Assembly: GCA_937125035.1 (NCBI GenBank)
Contig: CAKZLG010000080.1
Span: forward strand, 1 to 37,620
Direction: 5' to 3'
Origin: an uncultured Maribacter sp.
GTDB taxonomy: Bacteria; Bacteroidota; Bacteroidia; Flavobacteriales; Flavobacteriaceae
DNA: 37,620 nucleotides
The notes under the pieces are model-generated. The model saw nothing but the letters and a program-made list of their open reading frames with translations. It was not told where the DNA came from and searched no databases. Positions 34,579 through 37,620 of this stretch are shown here, piece after piece. Both the position numbers and the translations under genes were made by a program. The stretch's first letter is position 1, and every line of letters starts with the position of its first letter.

Positions 34579-34747
34579 CTACTAGTAGTTAATTGCTATT
34601 CTTATGTGCTCCAACAGCTATGCTCTTGTATGATATGCCATTAGATGAGTAAAAACGAAGCATTTAAAATTAATTGGATTTTCATGTGTTCAACATATGG
34701 CTATAAGCCAAAAGTATTTATTTAGCTGATGGTTCGCCTATTGTTCA

Positions 34748-35317
34748 TCATTTTTGCCCAACGTTGTATACCTTCAGTTTCTTTATTCTCATTAAAATCC
34801 ACCCCGATAGCAAGAACAGCATAACTGATGCGAATAAGGGAACAATCCACATTTTATCTACTTTAATGATTTGGGCCAGAAGAAATGCCCCAACAGAAAT
34901 GATCACAGCCCAAATAGCATATCCAATCTCATCATAAAGCCAGGCGTATGGAAATAAATGGGCGCCCGTTATGATAACGTAAGTCATAACAAAATAATCA
35001 GGGTCCTTATTTAGGATAAAAAACAGAAACGGAAAATATACCAATTGGGCAAAGTTCAGCCAAAGTCCAAGAGGTTGCAGCGGATTGCCTTTTGCCGTCC
35101 ATTTTGTCTTTATTATTTTCGATAATCCTAAAGCTAGTGGAAGCATAAAAGCTCCAATTATAAAAGTGAATATACTTCGGTTGTACGAAGTATCGTCAAA
35201 AGACCATATATATGATATTGCCAACCAAAGTATGGCAGCAGCTAGAATAAAATCAATTCCATTTTTTGCCCCAAATTGAATTTCGGTTTTCAATTTTTTA
35301 AACGTTATTGTTTCCAT
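34748..35317 (-). CDS. AT-rich integral membrane protein, possibly DUF7010
   Basis: A 189-aa protein with about six hydrophobic segments (for example GIDFILAAAILWLAISYIW, IFTFIIGAFMLPLALGL and FASVMLFLLSGWILMRIKK). It resembles the DUF7010 membrane proteins, but I am not certain. Base composition is much lower in G+C than the neighbours: a hand count of 35161-35220 gives 18 of 60, compared with 33 of 60 in 22861-22920. It stands alone and could be recently acquired. Function unknown. Confidence 0.7.
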   Translation of the reverse strand: METITFKKLKTEIQFGAKNGIDFILAAAILWLAISYIWSFDDTSYNRSIFTFIIGAFMLPLALGLSKIIKTKWTAKGNPLQPLGLWLNFAQLVYFPFLFFILNKDPDYFVMTYVIITGAHLFPYAWLYDEIGYAIWAVIISVGAFLLAQIIKVDKMWIVPLFASVMLFLLSGWILMRIKKLKVYNVGQK

Positions 35318-35468
35318 ATTTCTATTTGATGTTTTTGATTTGCTTTATTTCATGAAGTATTCCGCAACATAATGGGATTTACCCTCTTCAGGTTATCTTG
35401 GTTAAAATCTAGGCTATCTCAGAATTAGTCCCTTAAATTGATGCTCTTGCACTTTCCTTTGTCCTTTT

Positions 35469-36308
35469 TTAGAGATGGTTCCTTATCTGTTCCAAGAGCC
35501 AGTCTGGGGCATCGTACATGATGAAGTGGGAGGCCCCTTCCGCAAATTGCAAGGAATACGATGCCAGTTGACGGTATTGCGCGGTATAGGTGTTTTTGGC
35601 CATTTCCATGCCATAAGGTTCCGTAGCCGCCAAAAGAAGGACGGGTGATCTTATCTGGCCAAGCCTTTCCCTAAGGTCCAGTTTCAGGAGGTCTGTATAG
35701 CCATAGACATAGGTCTCACGGTGGGCCTGTACCATCCAATCCTTGATCTGTTCCTGTTGTGCCCTGTCCTTGCACATACCTTGGGCCATTTGTGCCGCCA
35801 TCTGTTCAAAGGCCTGTGCATCCATTTCCAAGAGCTGTTGGTTCCATGGACTGTCATAGACCAGTTGTTCCGGGTCAAAATCAGGCAGCATTAGTGCTCC
35901 CGTTGACGGCAAGCCATCCACAATAATAAGCTGTTTAAAATCAAAATCTGCCTCTGTGCCCAACCATAGTGCCAGCGTACCGCCGAGACTATGTCCGATC
36001 AGGGTGGCCTGTTGTAGATTCCGTTCCAAAATATAGGCTTGCACGGCCGCCTTGACTTTTGGCAACCACGGTTTTTCTATGGCCGGAATGTCTCCAAAAC
36101 CGGCAAAAGCAAACACGTGGCACTTGTTCGTTTTAGAGAGCGCTCCCACCACTTGGTCCCAAACGGCGCCCGTACAGGCAAATCCAGGAAAGAATAAGAC
36201 GGGCTCTCCCTGGCCCACTACTTCTACCTTGAATGCCTCTTCCTGTGCGCAACCCAGAACTGCATATAAACTGAAGAAGGATGCTAACATAACTTTTAGA
36301 TGTTTCAT
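35469..36308 (-). CDS. Alpha/beta hydrolase, exported
   Basis: A 279-aa serine hydrolase. The nucleophile elbow GHSLGG puts Ser at about 107, the acid is probably in LLLAATEPYG or a neighbour, and the His is in GASHFIMYDAPDWL. FFPGFACTGAVWDQV is the oxyanion region. The signal peptide ends in a lipobox-like VLGC (Cys20) followed by AQ, so it is either a lipoprotein or cleaved after AQ. It could be a lipase, esterase or similar; substrate unknown. Monocistronic as seen. Confidence 0.85.
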   Translation of the reverse strand: MKHLKVMLASFFSLYAVLGCAQEEAFKVEVVGQGEPVLFFPGFACTGAVWDQVVGALSKTNKCHVFAFAGFGDIPAIEKPWLPKVKAAVQAYILERNLQQATLIGHSLGGTLALWLGTEADFDFKQLIIVDGLPSTGALMLPDFDPEQLVYDSPWNQQLLEMDAQAFEQMAAQMAQGMCKDRAQQEQIKDWMVQAHRETYVYGYTDLLKLDLRERLGQIRSPVLLLAATEPYGMEMAKNTYTAQYRQLASYSLQFAEGASHFIMYDAPDWLLEQIRNHL

Positions 36309-36491
36309 ACTGATTTCCTTTTGTAATTTCCCTTTAGATACGGAAAAGAAAAAATGTTACAGGAAAAGTTATTTTTTTCCCTTTAGCACCATATAGCACT
36401 GGAACATGGCGCTTTGTGGACTGTAGCCAAAGGGGGCACAGCAACCTACATTGCAAAATGGTCTGAAATAAAAATTAAATAGCATGTATAG

Positions 36492-37620
36492 TTAAGCCTC
36501 CGGCACAGCATCCAAGCGCTTCATGGCCACATAAGCGAGGACAAAGGCCGTTAAAAGAAAAAATGCAGCAAGGGTATAGGGCGCTCCGGGATAATATATG
36601 GCGCCCTCCGGACGGATGAAATAATAAAAGACCGGAGAGAAAATCAACTGGCCCAAAATGGCGGTGACACTCACCAAGCCCGTGATAGATCCCTGAAGGA
36701 TGCCCTGCTCTTTTTCAGATACTTGGTTGGAGATGACCCCTTGCACGGTGGGCCCTGCAATGCCCCCTAGCGCATAGGGAATGAGGAAGGCATAGAGCAT
36801 CCACGGTTCCGTGGCCAGGGAAAATAGGAACATCCCCACTGTCCATAGCAGGAAACCTACCGTCACCACCTTTCTTCGGCCAAATTGGGCCACCAATTTA
36901 CCAACGAGAACGCCCTGTACAATGGCAACCAGCAGGCCGACCACCATAAGGGAAACGCCTATCTCTGCCGGACTCCAATCATAACGTTCTATGCCATAAT
37001 AGGACCAGGTGGAGGGCAGGGCCTGCCCTGCCAAATTGGCTAGGAAGAAGGCTGCGATCAGCAAGAGGATGCCCTTGTAGTGCCGTAAGGCCATAAGCGA
37101 TACCCCAGGCACCATTTTCCCAAACTCCATTTTTCTTCTGTTTTCCGTGGAAAGTGATTCGGGCACAAAGAACCAACCGAACAAAAAGTTGGCAAAGGTA
37201 AGGCCGGCAGCTATGTAAAAAGGAAGTCGGATATCCATATCCCCAAAATAACCGCCAATGCCCGGACCTATGATAAAGCCCAGCCCAAAAGCAGCTCCAA
37301 TGAGCCCAAAATTTTTGGCCTTTTCCTCTTTGGTGCTGACATCCGCAATATAGGCAGAGGCCACCGTAAAACTGGCCCCGGTAATGCCGGCCAAAAAGCG
37401 GCCCACGAACAACCATCCTATGGTGGGCGCCCATGCATGGATCATATAATCTATACTAAGGCCCAACAACGCCATCAAGAGGATGGGACGGCGGCCTACT
37501 TGATCTGATATTTCGCCCAAAACCGGGGAGAACAGAAATTGCATTCCAGCGAAGGCCGTGGTCAGCCACATACCATAAATGACGGCCATGTGCGTTCCTT
37601 CCCCCGTCAATTCCATGATC
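36492..37620 (-). CDS. MFS transporter, TetA-like (5' end outside the window)
   Basis: A 12-helix major facilitator superfamily drug:H+ antiporter-like protein, with LGEISDQVGRRPILL as the loop 2-3 signature (G-x-x-x-D-x-x-G-R-R) and LVAQFGRRKVVTVGF as the second copy in the C-terminal half. The visible 374 residues lack the first helix and the frame stays open to the window edge, so the start lies beyond 37620. It is of the TetA/tetracycline-resistance branch, but export substrates cannot be inferred. The stop is at 36492. Confidence 0.87.
   Translation of the reverse strand, partial: IMELTGEGTHMAVIYGMWLTTAFAGMQFLFSPVLGEISDQVGRRPILLMALLGLSIDYMIHAWAPTIGWLFVGRFLAGITGASFTVASAYIADVSTKEEKAKNFGLIGAAFGLGFIIGPGIGGYFGDMDIRLPFYIAAGLTFANFLFGWFFVPESLSTENRRKMEFGKMVPGVSLMALRHYKGILLLIAAFFLANLAGQALPSTWSYYGIERYDWSPAEIGVSLMVVGLLVAIVQGVLVGKLVAQFGRRKVVTVGFLLWTVGMFLFSLATEPWMLYAFLIPYALGGIAGPTVQGVISNQVSEKEQGILQGSITGLVSVTAILGQLIFSPVFYYFIRPEGAIYYPGAPYTLAAFFLLTAFVLAYVAMKRLDAVPEA

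Noticed and set aside
36492-37620. TetA-like transporter as tetracycline resistance
   Set aside because: The family contains many exporters with other substrates, the 5' end is missing from the window and no TetR-type regulator is visible.
1-37620. tRNA, rRNA, CRISPR, prophage or transposase genes
   Set aside because: I looked through both strands and saw no cloverleaf with a typical anticodon stem, no regularly spaced repeats, and no transposase or phage protein motifs. Only the 94-bp repeat pair looks mobile-element-like.

Overview
The window is a chromosomal segment of a member of the Bacteroidota, most likely a marine Flavobacteriaceae. The evidence is a gliding/type IX secretion lipoprotein gene (gldH) in its usual ricT-gldH-PBP1A cluster, a five-helix cytochrome b558-type SdhC with SdhA and SdhB, many short signal peptides ending in -AQ, and several -7 boxes of the Bacteroidota type TAnnTTTG instead of E. 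coli-like -10 boxes. I could not resolve the genus. No rRNA, tRNA, CRISPR array, insertion sequence or prophage is visible.

Layout. 1-2.0 kb (minus): a RimK-like ATP-grasp ligase with a succinylglutamate desuccinylase/aspartoacylase-type zinc hydrolase. 2.1-5.7 kb (plus): sdhCAB with a promoter and a perfect-stem terminator. 5.7-7.3 kb (plus): an atypical Vsr-type endonuclease overlapping a methionine-type aminotransferase. 7.4-9.0 kb (minus): a GNAT acetyltransferase and a class C beta-lactamase-family serine hydrolase. 9.3-10.3 kb (minus): a small lipoprotein and a separately bounded 34-codon gene. 10.3-11.7 kb (minus): the two 3-oxoacid CoA-transferase subunits. 11.7-15.9 kb (minus): ricT, gldH and a class A PBP. 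16-17 kb (minus): trhO. 17.4-21.2 kb (plus): recA, then a lipoprotein gene, an ECF sigma factor gene and a large protein that appears to span both membranes.

21.1-25.4 kb: plsC (minus), trpS (plus), a tandem pair of 94-bp palindromic repeats, dprA (minus) and a membrane protein joining an HU-like domain to a SPOR domain (plus). 25.6-26.1 kb: an acyl-CoA thioesterase with a possible leader ORF. 26.3-27.6 kb (minus): an overlapping beta-barrel/lipoprotein pair of unknown function. 27.7-33.5 kb (minus): a tight cluster of flippase, dUTPase, TPR protein, DUF4292-like lipoprotein, degenerate EnvC/M23 protein and aldo/keto reductase. 33.5-34.6 kb (minus): a second ECF sigma factor with a four-helix membrane protein. 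34.7-37.6 kb (minus): an AT-rich membrane protein gene, an alpha/beta hydrolase and an MFS transporter cut by the window edge.

The most interesting system is 18554-21148. An ECF sigma factor read from a TTG codon is followed by a 517-residue protein with a short cytoplasmic segment, one inner-membrane helix, a roughly 210-residue low-complexity linker and a C-terminal 8-stranded barrel ending in Phe. This is the architecture of a dual membrane-spanning anti-sigma factor. It would carry a signal from the cell surface to a sigma factor in one polypeptide, instead of through a separate TonB-dependent receptor and FecR-type protein. Most of the other genes are housekeeping or envelope functions.
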